A stretch of DNA of 64,000 bases from Blasia pusilla (lineage: Eukaryota > Marchantiophyta > Marchantiopsida > Blasiales). Location of the stretch: contig CM114271.1 of NCBI GenBank assembly GCA_050084515.1, positions 62,930,001 to 62,994,000 of the forward strand, given 5' to 3'. Below, piece by piece: positions 1 through 11,449 of this stretch. Within the stretch, counting starts at the first letter, position 1, and each line of letters begins with the position of its first letter. The position numbers and the translations under genes were made by a program. The notes under the pieces are model-generated. The model searched no databases. It saw only the letters and a list, made by a program, of their open reading frames with translations, and had not been told where the DNA came from.

Positions 1-39
1 TTAATGGTGCTGAGAGAAATGGATGTTGAGAATCCAATA
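1..39 (-). repeat. Ty1/copia 3' LTR, 5' end only (copia-1)
   Basis: The reverse strand reads TATTGGATTCTC at this end, matching the first bases of the solo LTR at 6825 (TGTTGGATTCTC) and the LTR at 58251-58672. It lies directly downstream of a polypurine tract and of copia RNase H, so it is the start of the 3' LTR of the copia element on the minus strand. The rest lies beyond the window. The canonical TG start has become TA. Confidence 0.8.
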
Positions 40-57
40 TCCTCCCCCCCCCTTCAA
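40..57 (-). promoter_or_regulatory. Polypurine tract of copia-1
   Basis: On the minus strand this is a run of nine or ten G flanked by A (AAGGGGGGGGGAGGA), immediately before the 3' LTR and after the RNase H coding region. It is the expected primer site for plus-strand DNA synthesis. The corresponding bases are deleted in the related copy at 58.68 kb. Confidence 0.75.
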
Positions 58-59
58 TA

Positions 60-1631
60 TCCAGTCTCATGTGGACTACTATCTTGGGCCGATGCCAAGA
101 CCCTTCATATGTCGTTGAAGCTGATCTCCACTCAAGGCTTTGGTCAAGATGTTTGCACGATTATCCTCTATTGGACAATAGAAAAACTTCAAAACTTCTC
201 TCTCAATCAACTCACAAACAAAATAATATTGGATCTCCATATGCTTCGTACGAGCATGAAACGCATGATTATGTGCTATGGCAATGCAACTTTGATTGTC
301 ACACCACATTAGAGTAGCACTTTCTGGTGCTTCTCCTATGTCCTCTAATATCCATCTAAACTATATTGCTTCACAAGAAGCAAAACAAGTCGCCTTGTAC
401 TCTGCCTTGATAGAAGAAAGAGGCACTGTAGGTTGCTTCTAGCTGACCCATGATACCACGCCTGATCCTACCAAGAAAAAAATAACCCAAAATTGATTTC
501 CGAGAATCAGAGTCTCCTCCCCAATCCGAGTCACAAAAGGCTGTCATTTTCGTCCCTACTCCATAGGTGACGCCGTACTCGATAGTTCCTCTGATGTACT
601 TCTACACACGCATTCCTGCCTTCCACTGATTCTCACAAGGCTTAGTTGAGATCCTACTCAACACTCTCACAACGAAGCTAATGTCTGGTCTTGTGTTGCA
701 CAAAAATATCAAACTGCCCACAGGCTTTCTATACAACTTTTCATTTATCAATGGTGAAACATCCTCCATTGGGAGTTTCAACTCTACCTCCATTGCCAAG
801 ACCACTGCCTAACACTCATCCCGAATGCCTTCAAAATTTCTCTAGCATACTTTTGTTGAGAGAGAAAAATAGAATCTGACTCCTGCCAAATCTCCAACCC
901 TACAAAGTAAAGCAAAAGACTTGAATCTAACATTTCAAACTCAACTTTCAACACTTCCTTCATTTCCTCTATTTTCTTACTATGGTCTCTTGTGATGATC
1001 AGATCATCCATATTTAGGACTATCAACATATACATCCCATCTTCTGACGGACTCTTGATGAGACCCCTCTCTTGGAAGAATGTATCTATTCATTGATACC
1101 ATACCCTTGGGCTTGCTTCAACCGATACAATGCTCGATGAAGCAAACACAATTTCTCTTCTGATCCGTGTTTCTCAAAACCTGGTGGTTGAGATACATAT
1201 ACCTCCTCCTTAAGACTCCCATTCAGAAATGCAGATTTTACATTGTATTGGTATACATGCCAACGTCTTGTTCTAGCCATCACTAGAACAATTCGAATGG
1301 TTGTCATCCTTGCAATAGGTGCAAAAGTCTCATAGTAATCAAAACCTTCAATGTGTGAATATCCTTTTGCAACCAACCTCGTTTTGAGTTTATCCAATGT
1401 ACCATCCAACTTGTATTTGGTCTTATACACCCACTTGGTGCGTATTATCTTCCTTTCCTTTGGCTTTTCAACCAAAGTCGAGGCTTCATTTCTTTGAATA
1501 GCGTCCATCTCCATCTACATGGCCTCTCTCCATTGAGGATGAGCAACAGCCTCATCCAAGCATGATGGCTCTTCCATCTTCAAGACCTTTGTCATCAAGG
1601 ACATGTTGACAAGATGTGCGAAAGCTCTATT
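60..1631 (-). pseudogene. copia-1 pol: reverse transcriptase and RNase H (broken)
   Basis: Reading right to left, 1514-1086 holds the N-terminal RT (RTKWVYKTKY, ETFAPIARM, VKSAFLNG), 1035-784 and 805-602 the rest of RT, and 600-79 RNase H ending in the typical copia tail ILTKAL then a GLGIGPR-like end. The first catalytic Asp is replaced by Asn (QYNVKSAFLNG, about 1244) and the YVDD box reads NMDD (about 1005), so two RT active-site positions are lost. Several frames are needed. It is most like plant TNT1-94-type polyproteins by motif; the lineage was not tested. The protein upstream continues beyond the insertion at 1632-2659. Confidence 0.88.
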
Positions 1632-2659
1632 TGTTTCGTGCGTCTACTCTCCTTGAAGGGTAATCTTTGTTGTGACGGAAGCGTGCGTTTAGTAGGACAC
1701 GCTCTCAACGCTGATTTGCATCCAAACACACACTCACGTAAGTCGGGTCTAGATCAATCAGCGGTTCTAATTTATTGAGTTCTCGACTGGGGCTCTCATC
1801 AAGCTCAACCTTCATAGTTTTGTGGTTTCCAATACGGGCAAGTCTTTGAAGACTTGGGACAGATTTTCTGGTTGGTTCAGAAATCTCAAACGGCGTTTGA
1901 ATGCCTCACAGTTTGAACTGTTCAATGGACATCCAATGAGTCCCTAGCCATGAGTCACAAAAATGAATCGCAACTTGGAATCCAAGTGTGGCCTACGAAA
2001 TCTAGTCCCTTGGATCAGGTTTGGGTTTCGAGTTCCAACGCCAAACACCCGTGCCCTTGAGACACCGTTTGGTGCTCAAAGTCGGGTTCGTGTTACAAGA
2101 ATCCTAGGAGAGACTCCCCCTCACTAGTACTTCTGGGGATCCCCGCCCCTCCCCCCTCCTAACTTTAGGGAAAGACAGTCGGGCCCATCAGATTGGCCCT
2201 CAACCCAATTGCTCTCATAGTTATTTTCCGCCAATATCTGAGCCGGTACTTATGTGTTTGCTGAGATCTTTAGTGCGTTGGAAGCGTCTTAGGATAAGAT
2301 TTCTAATGCGCCTTTGTTTTTCCCAAACTCATTTTGGGACTAAACATTATGGTCCAAAACACAGTCAAAATCCCCGAACGCTAGTCGTGTTCCAAAGCTA
2401 GTTCTCACCTCTTTGGCAACCAACCTTCCAAGACTCAACTCATCTCAAGTCTTGGTTCACGTTTGGTCCAAGTTTTTCTGGTCGTGACTACAAACGCATG
2501 AAACGCACAACTTTATTCAGTGTTTCGTCTCTTGGACTTTTCCAAGAGACCTTCCTAAAAGCCTCTCCAAAGTGCGATCATCGTAGCGCAATTCCACTAG
2601 AGTTGTGACGTTCCACTTGGTGCCTATTTGGTGTTTTTTTCGTTATGAGGGTTGGAACA
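1632..2659. mobile_element. LTR-like insertion (TGTT...AACA) inside copia-1
   Basis: A 1.03-kb non-coding stretch interrupts the copia linker between RT and integrase. The homologous copia copy near 60.27 kb lacks it and reads straight through, which defines the insertion. It starts TGTTTCG and ends GGAACA, the TG...CA form of an LTR, with the short sequence ATT on both sides. I take it to be a solo LTR of another retroelement. Orientation is not clear because the ends are symmetrical, and no second copy is present in the window. Confidence 0.6.
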
Positions 2660-4005
2660 ATTCTGGTCCTCTAATCTCTTGGATCTCCTTGGATGTGTAA
2701 CAAATTCATTAGTTGTTGGTGGATCCTTACCATCCAACATCTGCTTTATCCACTTAGGGTATGATGACCGTAGTCAAAGAGCAAGCTGCTCTTTGTAATC
2801 ATCACAAAATTCTTCTTCTCGATGATCCGGTGTAAACATTGATGGTGTGCTCTCGTGGGTTAGCTTTTTGTTTGATGATAATGTGGACGGACCACTAATA
2901 TCCGCCACTTGACGAGATTGTTCCTAGAACACCACATCACGACTTACTAGCATCTTCTTTGCCTCAGGACACCATAGGCGATAAGCTTTAGACTCATCAC
3001 TGTATCCCATAAAGATGCAGTTCCTCCTCTTAGACTCCAGTTTGGTCCTGGATGCTTCAAGAATATGTACAAAGCACTCACTACCAAAAGTCTTGAAATA
3101 TTGGATTGATGGTACCTTACCTAAGTATGCTTGATGAGGAGTCATGCCTTGCACTAACTTGGTAGCACTTCTATTTAGAATGTAAATGGCAGTACTAACA
3201 ACTTCAGCCCAAAATCCTTCTGTCAAACCTTTTGCTTTCATCATACATCTTGCCATCTCCACGAGTGTATCGTTTTGACCCTCAACAACTCCATTTTTTT
3301 GTGGTGTATGTGTCGTGGTTAACTTTTGCTTGATTCCATGCGCCCCCAAATATTTGTTGAATTCTGTTGATAAGAATTCTCCTCCTCGATAGGTGCAAAG
3401 CTTTTGTACCTTCTTTTCTATCTTATTCTCAACCAACTTGTGCCATACTTTAAATTTTCCAAAAGCACTTGCCTTATCATGAAGGAAATACACCCACATC
3501 TTCCTACTATATATAATCGTCGACAACTAAAAAGAAGTACAAAGAACCATCTAATGCCACTATTCTCATTTTACCATATAGGTCAGCATGTATCAGCTCT
3601 AGAGGAGCCTTTGCTCTGTTGGTGGACCCTTGTGGAAATAGTTGTGGGTGTTGCTTGCCCATCATAAAAGCTTCACATGTATCCGACATTCCAAATTTTT
3701 TTGGTAAATCAGCAACCATGCCACATTTCTCTATTTGACTCAGTAAGGGAAAGCTTAGGTGACCAAATTTTTCATGCCACAACTTACTGCTACCAAGATC
3801 TGTACCTAGACTTGTGCTGAAAGCACACAACTCGTAGATATTTCCACGTCGTATACCTTCATCCACTACTTTCCCATTGGCATCTCAATGAGAGCTCCAA
3901 ATTTCTTGAAACGAACTTCTAAGTCACGATCACATAATACTGCTACTAAATGAAAATTTGCGCTTCAACTCTATTACATATAGTACATCAGTTAACTTCT
4001 TCAAA
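2660..4005 (-). pseudogene. copia-1 pol: GAG-pre-integrase and integrase (truncated)
   Basis: From right to left: a GAG-pre-integrase segment with LWHEKFGHLSF (about 3779) and a degenerate HHCC finger, then the integrase core (3526-2924) with the HADLYG region, CTYRGGEF (normally CTDRGGEF, about 3391: Asp to Tyr) and KNGVVEGQN with the catalytic Glu kept (about 3283), followed by the GYSDESKAYRLW and VSRDVVF region typical of copia integrase C-termini. Gag and most of protease are missing: copia similarity stops at about 4005 and satellite DNA begins. With one catalytic Asp gone, the integrase cannot be active. Confidence 0.88.
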
Positions 4006-6600
4006 TTGCATCTCAAGATGAAAAAGTTGGACAAGACAAAAAATGAGAAAAACCTTATTTTGGTAGAAGGTCTCATGGTTATGGTCCAAATAGGACTTAG
4101 AACTTTTGGAGCTTTTGCTCAAAACTTCATTTTTCCTAAAAATTGGCAAGAGTGCTAGATGCACCTTGGTGAACATTTTGGCCAAATTTGAGCTCAAGAT
4201 GAAAAAATTGGACAAGATGAAAAATGGAAAAAACCTTATTTTGGTAGAAGGTCTCATGGTTTGCGTCCAAGAAGGAGTTAAGACTTTTTGAGCTTTTTTT
4301 CACAACTTCATTTTGCCTGAAACTTGGCAAGAGTGCTAGATGCAGCTTGGGGACCATGTTGGAAAAATTTAAGCTCAAGATGACAAATTTGGACAAGATG
4401 AAAAATGAAAAAACCTTATTTTGATAGAAGGTCTCATAGTTCGGGTCCAAAAAGGACTTGCCAAATTTTGAGCTTGTGATCCCAACTCCATTTTTCTTGA
4501 AAATTGGCAAGACTGCTAGATGCACCTTGGAGACTATGTGGGCCAAATTTTAGTTCAAGTTGAAAAAGGTGGAGAAGGTGAAAAATCATAAGACCTTCTT
4601 TTCGTTCAACATTTAGTAGTTCAGGTCCAAGAAGGAGTTAGTAATCTTTGAGCTTTTTCTCACAACTTTATTTGGCTTGAAACTTGGCAAGAGTACAAGA
4701 TAAACCTTGGGGACCCTTTTGGAAACATTTCAGCTCAAGATGATAAATTTGGACAAGATGAAAAATGAAAAAACCTTATTTTGGTAAGAAGTCTCATGGT
4801 TCGGGTCCAAAAAGGAGTTAGAAATTTTTGAGCTTTTTCTCACAACTTCATTATTCTTGAAAGTTGGCAAGAGTACTAGATGCACCTTGGGGACCATGTT
4901 GGCCAAATTGTAGCTCAAGATGACAAATTTGGACAAGATGAAAAATGGAAAAACTTTATTTTGATAGAAGGTCTCATAATTAGGGTCCCAAAAAGGAGTT
5001 AATAATTTTTTAGCTTTTTCTCACTACTCCATTTTTTCTGAAACTTGGCAAGAGTGCTAAATGCACCTTGAGGACCATGTTGGAAAACTTTCAGGCCAAG
5101 ATGACAAATTTGGACAAGATGAAAAATGGAAAAACCTTATTTTGATAAAAGGTCTCATAATTCGAGTCCAAAAAAGAGTAGGTAATTTTTAGCTTTTTCT
5201 CAAAAATCCATTTCTTGTGAAACTTGGCAAGAGTACTAGATGCACCCTGGGGACCATCATGGCCAAATTTCAACTCAAGATGACAAAGTTGGACAAGATG
5301 GAAAGTGAAAAAACCTTATTTTTATAGGAGGTCTCATGGTTCGGGTCCAAAAAGGAGTTAGAACTTTTTGAGCTTTTGCTCACAACTTCATTTCTTGTGA
5401 AACTTGGCAAGAGTTCTAGATGCACCTTGGGGACCATGTTGGAAAAATTTTAGCTCAAGATAACAAATTTGCACAAGATGAAAAATGACAAAACCTTATT
5501 TTGATAGAAGGTATGATGGTTCGGGTCCAAAACAGAGTTAGTAATTTTTTAGCATTTTCTCACTGCTCCATTTTTCCTGAAACTTGGCAAGAGTTCTAAA
5601 TGCATTTTAAAGACCCTATTGGCCAAATTTCAGCTGAAGATGACAAAGTTGGACAAGATGAAAAATGAGAAAAATCTTATTTTGGTAGAAGGTCTGATGG
5701 TTTGGGTCCAAAAAGGAGTTAAAACTTTCTGAGCTTTTTCTCACAACTTCATTTTGCATCTAACTTGGCGAGAGTGCTAGATGCACCTTGGGGACCCTGT
5801 TAGAAAAATTTCAGCCCAAGATGACAAAGTTGGACAAGATGAAAAAAAAAAACCTTATTTGGTAAAAGGTCTCATGGTTCGGGTCCAAAAAGAAGTTAGA
5901 ACTTTTTGAACTTTTGCTCACCACTTCATTTTGCTTGACACTTGGCAAAAGTGCTAGATGCATCTTGGGGACCATGTTGGCCAAATGGCTGCTCAAGATG
6001 ACAAAGTTGGACAAGATGAAAAATGGAAAAACCTTATTTTGGTAGAAGGTCTGATGGTTCGGGTCCAGAAAGGAGTTAGAACTTTTTGAGCTTTTTCTCA
6101 CAAATTCATTTGGCCTGAAACTTGCCATGAGTGCTAAATGCACCTTGGGGACCATGTTGGCCAAATTTCAGCTCAAGGTGACAAAGTTGGACAAGATGGA
6201 AAATGAAAAAACCTTATTTTGTAGAAGGTTTGATGGTTCTAGTTCAAAATGGAGTTAGAACTTTTTGAGCATTTTTCACGACTTGATTTTTTTTGAAACT
6301 TGGCAAGAATGCTAGATGCATCTTAAATACCCTATTGGCCAAATTTCAGCTTAAGATGAAAAATTTGGATAAAATGAAAAATGAAAAAACCTTATGTTGG
6401 TAGAAGGTCTGATGGTTCGGATCCAATAAGGAGTTAGAACTTTTTGAGCTTTATCTCACAACTCCATTTCTTGTGAAACTTGGCAAGAGTGCTAGATGCA
6501 CCTCGGTGAACATGTTGGAAAAACTTAATTTGGGATGAGACTTTGCCAGAGTGATAGATGTTACTTGGGGACCATCTGCACTATTCTATAGAATGTTAGA
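4006..6600. repeat. 180-bp satellite, array 1 (about 14 monomers)
   Basis: A motif close to TTGGCAAGAGTGCTAGATGC recurs every 179-182 bp (near 4144, 4324, 4504, 4684, 4864, 5046 and so on to about 6480), as does GACAAGATGAAAAATG. About 14 divergent head-to-tail monomers are visible and the last is degraded. The period is about one nucleosome, as in many plant satellites. Because 180 is a multiple of three, the minus strand shows patchy open frames with a 60-residue repeat; frameshifting one-base length changes between monomers argue against coding. The same family, same orientation, recurs at 54.6-57.6 kb. Confidence 0.93.
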
Positions 6601-6819
6601 AGAGTTCTTACATTTCACTCTTGTAAGTAATTACATTCTTGCAATCAAATGTAAATGATATCCTACTCCCTAGAGTAAATTCATCCTTCCATAAAATTTA
6701 ACCAAATCTATTCATTCTCCATTAAAATTCAATTTCCCTTTCCATTACATATGAATCAAGGCACCTCTGAATTTATTTATCTAACATTTTCAAATCTATA
6801 CAAATTTAGCAATATTTAT
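6601..6819. other. AT-rich flank downstream of satellite array 1
   Basis: No gene. The last part (from about 6765) is homologous to sequence right of satellite array 2 (about 57585-57655), so it belongs to a duplicated segment. The first 160 bp have no counterpart at the second locus. Confidence 0.6.
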
Positions 6820-7281
6820 ATTCATGTTGGATTCTCAACATCCACTTCTCTGAGCATCATTAATCTGATCGGCCCCCTTGTATGAGGAGAAGCCTAGATT
6901 GATGGTTCCGACTTAGACGTCGAAGGAGTCATAGTAATATGATGTAGGTGGTTTATGGAGTAGCGTTACTAGGATTATCTAACCATATATTGCATCAAGG
7001 TGCTGGGTACCCTGATGCGTCGCGGGGATCCGGGGGTTGCGCCCTCGTCAAAATTTTTCTATTAATAGAAACTAAGAAAAATAGGTAAAAACCCTACTTT
7101 CCCGAGTAGTGATATAGTAGGGAGCCGCAGGGGGTAGCGCATTCTCGTATGTCAAGTTATCTCCATGTTCAGGTTCCATCGAAGCTCTTCTGTGAGCGCA
7201 CGGACGGACTAGACCACTTTGTATCTCTTAGTTTTGTAAAGATTTCAGTGATTTCGTCACTTTCTGTTTTCTCACAATTCA
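6820..7281 (+). mobile_element. Solo copia LTR with 5-bp target duplication
   Basis: The LTR is 6825-7276 (452 bp), starting TGTTGGATTCTC and ending TTTTCTCACA, flanked on both sides by ATTCA (6820-6824 and 7277-7281). No internal copia sequence is present, so it is a solo LTR left by recombination between LTRs. It is the same family as copia-1 and the LTR at 58251-58672, in opposite orientation. The paralogous locus near 57655 has the uninterrupted site. The TATA box of the family, CTATAAATAG, reads CTATTAATAG here (7059-7068). Confidence 0.93.
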
Positions 7282-7826
7282 CCTATTATAATATTAAATA
7301 AAAAATAAAAAAATAAGTAAATTTGGTTTTCCATTTCACCCAAGTCCCTTTGAAATTCTACCCCATGCAATATTGGTCACTAAAAAAAATTCATACATTA
7401 TTTTCCTTTACAATTTAATTCAAATATATTTTTTCCTTCATTAATTTTGGAAAAAAAATTCATCCCTTTTCCAATCCTGATCTTTCAATATATAAGAGAA
7501 AATCGCTTATTTTGATGAGTTAGTAAGTTTTTAGGAGTTAGTAATAAAAATAAATAAAGTTATATCAAAAAAATCATTCGATATTGGTATCTTCCACCTT
7601 ATCTAAGGACTTATAACCCAAGAGAAAAATTTCATCCGTTTCATGAACTCACTTCATGGAAAACATTCGTGATGGGCTCACATTCACAAGTTTCCTTAGT
7701 GGAATATTTTGATTTTTTTAAAAATGTTTTACAACAAATGAGGAGTACCCCACAAAAAAATTGGATTGAGAAGAACCTAATACTTATGTACACTACAAAG
7801 ATATAAATATCAACTCGTTCTCTCAA
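7282..7826. other. Duplicated AT-rich segment, probable 3' region of a gene remnant
   Basis: No long open frame. It is closely similar to 57665-58200 over its length, for example the shared stretch around the Met-rich reverse complement at 7640-7680 and 58020-58060. On the minus strand it follows the coding remnant at 7827-8205, so it could be that gene's 3' untranslated region; this is inference. Confidence 0.55.
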
Positions 7827-8205
7827 ATCTGATTCATCGTCCGATATATATAACACTGGTACCGAAATCTCACCATTTCTTCCTCCTCTTCCTCTAGCTC
7901 TAGTGACGCGCGTCCCACCTCCACAAGGAATAGTCTTTTCCAACTCAACATCAGCTTCACCATCATCAGTTTTTTGTGTTGGCTGTATCGGAAACATCTC
8001 CCACTCTCTCTCAAAGAATCCAAAGAGTTCCTCCTACATTCGACGAGGGTAATAGTATTTTTGAGGATATCCGCCTTTAGTCCTTTGAGGAATGTCTTGC
8101 CATAAGAAAGGTGGCAAGATCAATTTGAGTCTCCTCAAAACAAGCTCATCCATCAATGGATTTTGATGATGGTTTAGCACAAGTTGTCGAGTTGTGTTGA
8201 GGGCA
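7827..8205 (-). pseudogene. Unrecognised coding remnant with RGG-like stretch and acidic tail
   Basis: One minus-strand frame runs about 125 codons with a single in-frame TAG near 8038. It is rich in charged and aromatic residues: a region like LRRLKLILPPFLWQDIP, then ELFGFFEREWEMFP, then the basic TRARGRGGRNG and the acidic end ISDDESD. In the paralogue at 58203-58250 the last residues ISDDESD are followed at once by a stop, suggesting that this is the true C-terminus; here the frame runs on. I do not recognise the family. It may be the last exon of a host gene or an old transposon protein. Confidence 0.4.
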
Positions 8206-8599
8206 TTTCAAACTTCTTGTAAATTCAACCCTTGAGCAAAGAAGAAGTTTTCCTCGTCTCGATTTTAGAAATCAATGGCTGTTCCATGGATGAGCTCTCC
8301 TCAAGCGGACCAACCACGCTCGCATTGCCCGATCAATCCTCCGCTAGCGAGGTATTTATGCTTAAACCACCCCGTCTATGTTCACTTTGGGGTTGTAGTT
8401 TGATCGGGGGCTATGATGTTCCAAACTGAAAGTGAGATTTTCTTGCTCTTGGGTTAATTTGCGATAAGTGGGTGTTGCATTGCTATCAAGAGCGTGGAAA
8501 GATATGCCGAAAAGGTAATAGAGTCTTCCTGACCAAGCTTGTCTACAAGTTGGACACTTGTGAGATAGTAGCATGGCCTTTTGAAGACAATATAGATGC
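8206..8599. other. No clear gene
   Basis: Open frames exist on both strands (for example 8362-8829 minus), but the longest one runs on into the GC-rich repeat and has no recognisable domain. A short CPTCRQ string in it is not enough to call a zinc finger. It could contain upstream exon fragments of the remnant at 7827-8205. Confidence 0.3.
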
Positions 8600-8604
8600 C
8601 AATA

Positions 8605-8905
8605 AAAGCTTTGGGGGGCTAGCAGGCCACAAAGCCCGCGTGCGGAATGTACGCGGGCCCTAGAGCCCGCATGCGGGCTTGGCCCGAAGTGCCAAATTAG
8701 AGGGCGCGATGCGACCCAATTTGTTCGCGACGCGGGTCCGATAGAAAATTGGGGGCCGGGCATGATGCGCACTGGCCGGGAAAGGGCAGATTGCTCGATG
8801 TGCACGGGCCGCGGGCAACGCGGGCTCATAGAGCCTGCATGGACATGTCCGTCCCGAGGACGAACATATGTCCCCAGACACGGACTTTATCCGCGTGCAA
8901 CCTTG
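8605..8905 (-). mobile_element. GC-rich hAT-like short element, one end only
   Basis: A CpG-rich block with repeated GCCCGCATGCGGGC-type palindromes ends in GTGCAACCTTG at 8905, the terminal repeat shared with the elements at 38016-38530, 44886-45336 and 53457-54322. The subterminal part also matches (GGACATGTCC, then ACGAACATATGTCC). The opposite terminus is not found, so this copy appears truncated; the left limit is where the GC-rich composition starts. No coding potential. Confidence 0.6.
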
Positions 8906-11440
8906 CCTAGAATGCATATTGCAGCTATTTCAATTTCTCAATCTTTTTCATGTGTACACACAATATGTCCCGTAATTTTTTTGTGTCCACATCTCAAGCT
9001 TACCACCTGCATTCATTATCAGACTACCACAACTTCCTTTCCTGATCCAAACCCAACATAATTCTTTGTCAAAAATACCTGTTAAATACTGACATCTCCT
9101 TATCATCTGTAATCTCTATGCACACCTTTTTTTATCTACTCAATACTACTTTATATTTGATTCTTAACCCAGGCATTAAAATACTGACCGATCATCTACT
9201 AAATATTTCAAAACCCGCTGAAGTAAGGCTAACAACAAAACTTAAAGCCAGATTAATGCCTGTATAAGGCCTCATCGTAAATATTCACTGATAACTCCCA
9301 TTCACTCTCTACTACAACTATATAAAGCTACAGATTCACTCATCATAATTTATCTTCAAATCTTTAGTACATTTTTTCTTTCGATACACTCACTTCCTCC
9401 GATCCCACTAATTAAAAATAAACCTACACTAAACTAATAAATTTATTTTATTCTATTACTCAATCACACTAAATTTAGAATATTTTTCACCGCATACTTG
9501 TTGCAAATTCATACGAAGGAAAACTAGAAAACTACATTCTTATTGACCTCACACTAATGGAAAAGTGTATATTGCACTTAAATTTATGATGACTATACGA
9601 CTAGATGCGTTTGCATTGGCAGCATTATGCAAACCATGGTTAAATGCACTATGGTGCTGTTGTCACGCGCCCTTGCACTTAGGGCCAGTAGTGTGGTCAT
9701 GCGTTTCTAGTTCTAACGAAGCCATGTGGCATCTGCTAATTCAAACCATCATATTCACAGCATGGAAGTACCGCCTTCAGGTTGGTCATCGCCGTAAAGA
9801 GGACCCCGGTCTTGCACCAGCGCGTGTTTTGTAGGTTGTGAGAATAGAATACCAAATAAATCACTACATCTTATATGGATGCTGCAATATATCTTTTTGC
9901 GAGCCCTTGGAATGCCAAAACAGATTACTCAGTAATCTATGGGCTTCCTTTGAAGCTCGTAGGCTTGATTGGGACTCGCATTCATAAGCCATGGTCACAA
10001 GGTGGCTCTAAGGACCTAGAGTTGTCCTCTTTATTTAGATAGCCTTGCGTGGCTTGTGAGGGTTCGTCCACGGTGGGAGTTCCGGATGTATCGGCATTCC
10101 GCAGTACACATGGGGCTACATAGCCGCCGCCCTCTCCTCCCTCGTGTCCTTCTGTGTGTCCCTTCTTCAAAACGGGAAAGTAGTATTATAATGCAGTTTC
10201 CGATGAGTTTCTGATACCGGCCCACATACGGCCGGTGGCTTGGCATATTAAGGGTGACGATCTCGGTCGGGAGGTGTGCACGTGGCAAAAATAAAGTGTA
10301 CCAGGTGACGTGAAAGCCACTCGGGGAAGTTGAGTGCAGGAAGAAAAATATCTGGAATATAATTCTACAAATTTACTTGTCGGTCCTTACAAATTTAATA
10401 AGAATATTATTTTCTTACTTTGTTCTCACTTATATGATGCGATTCTGTAAGACAAAATAATAAAATGGTTAAATTTTGTGCCGTATTAAAAGGATAGATA
10501 AAATTAATTTGAATGGAACAATAAGATATTTAATAATTTCATTGATTTATGTTTTAATGGATGATTTTAAGTCTACTATAAGTCAGAATGGTCCTGGTTT
10601 TTCAATGTAAAGTCATAAGTTTATTCGGACTCCGGAGGCCGTAAATAGTGAGATAACGAAATTTTTTTTAAAAAAAAAATCGTCTCTTAATTCATATTTG
10701 ATAGGAAGGTAAAATGAATTTCAATGGAGAAAAAGTAAATATTTTTGAATTAAAAAAAAATTCATGGAAAGATAGGATTATTTAGGGGAATGAGATTTCA
10801 TTTAAATTTTAATTCAGGAGTGGAACTACTTAGAAGAGTGGAATGTTATTATTATTCTTCTAAGATTTTAAAAAAGTAAATTCATGTTAAATATTAAATA
10901 AATTATTATAATTTTTTTAAAAATGTTATGAATTTTTATATGATATTTTGAGGAAGGAAAATTAATTTTAATATATAATATGAAATATTTAATCAGTAAA
11001 TATTATTTTATGAAAAGAATAGATATTTTTCAAACTTCCAGGGAAGAGTGAAATCAATTAGGAGAGTTGGATGTTCTTAGATTTTAATTGAAGAGTAGAA
11101 CTATTTAAAAATTTACATGTTATTACTCTTTTAATATTTAAAAAATTAAAAATGATATTTAAATTTGAAGAAAAATTTCTAAATTATTGAAGAAATCATT
11201 TTTGTGTGCTAGCTAGTTTGTATAAGCGTAAACACTACCATCAATATCCCAATTCACTCTCGTGATTGGAATATTCATTTTGGGATCCCGCGACCAAAGA
11301 AGAGATGAGTTAATCGTTTTCCTCAAGTTATGTCCAATTTGCTTAGGTCCAAAAAGAAGCAGACGGCCTCAAAGCAATCATGAAAAAACCAGCTTGTCAG
11401 CATTGTAAAATAAAAGAAAATAATTTGGGAGAACTTCCCG
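8906..11440. other. Unassigned intergenic DNA
   Basis: No recognisable protein on either strand. 8906-9560 and 10330-11220 are AT-rich. 9560-10300 is more balanced, with only short open frames (for example 9565-9834 plus). Around 10800-11130 a degenerate internal repeat shows as two similar stretches containing gaagagtggaa/tattattattc-like sequence. Confidence 0.4.
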
Positions 11441-11449
11441 TTGAGTTCC

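Noticed and set aside
5811-6164. Antisense frames in the satellite as genes
   Set aside because: They follow the 180-bp repeat, and monomers differ by one-base indels that break the frame.
4006-6600. CRISPR-like array
   Set aside because: Whole 180-bp monomers are repeated with no unique spacers, and the sequence is a plant nuclear satellite.
8362-8829. 155-codon minus frame with CPTCRQ, possible zinc-finger protein
   Set aside because: Its first half is the GC-rich repeat; only one CxxC is present and no domain pattern follows.
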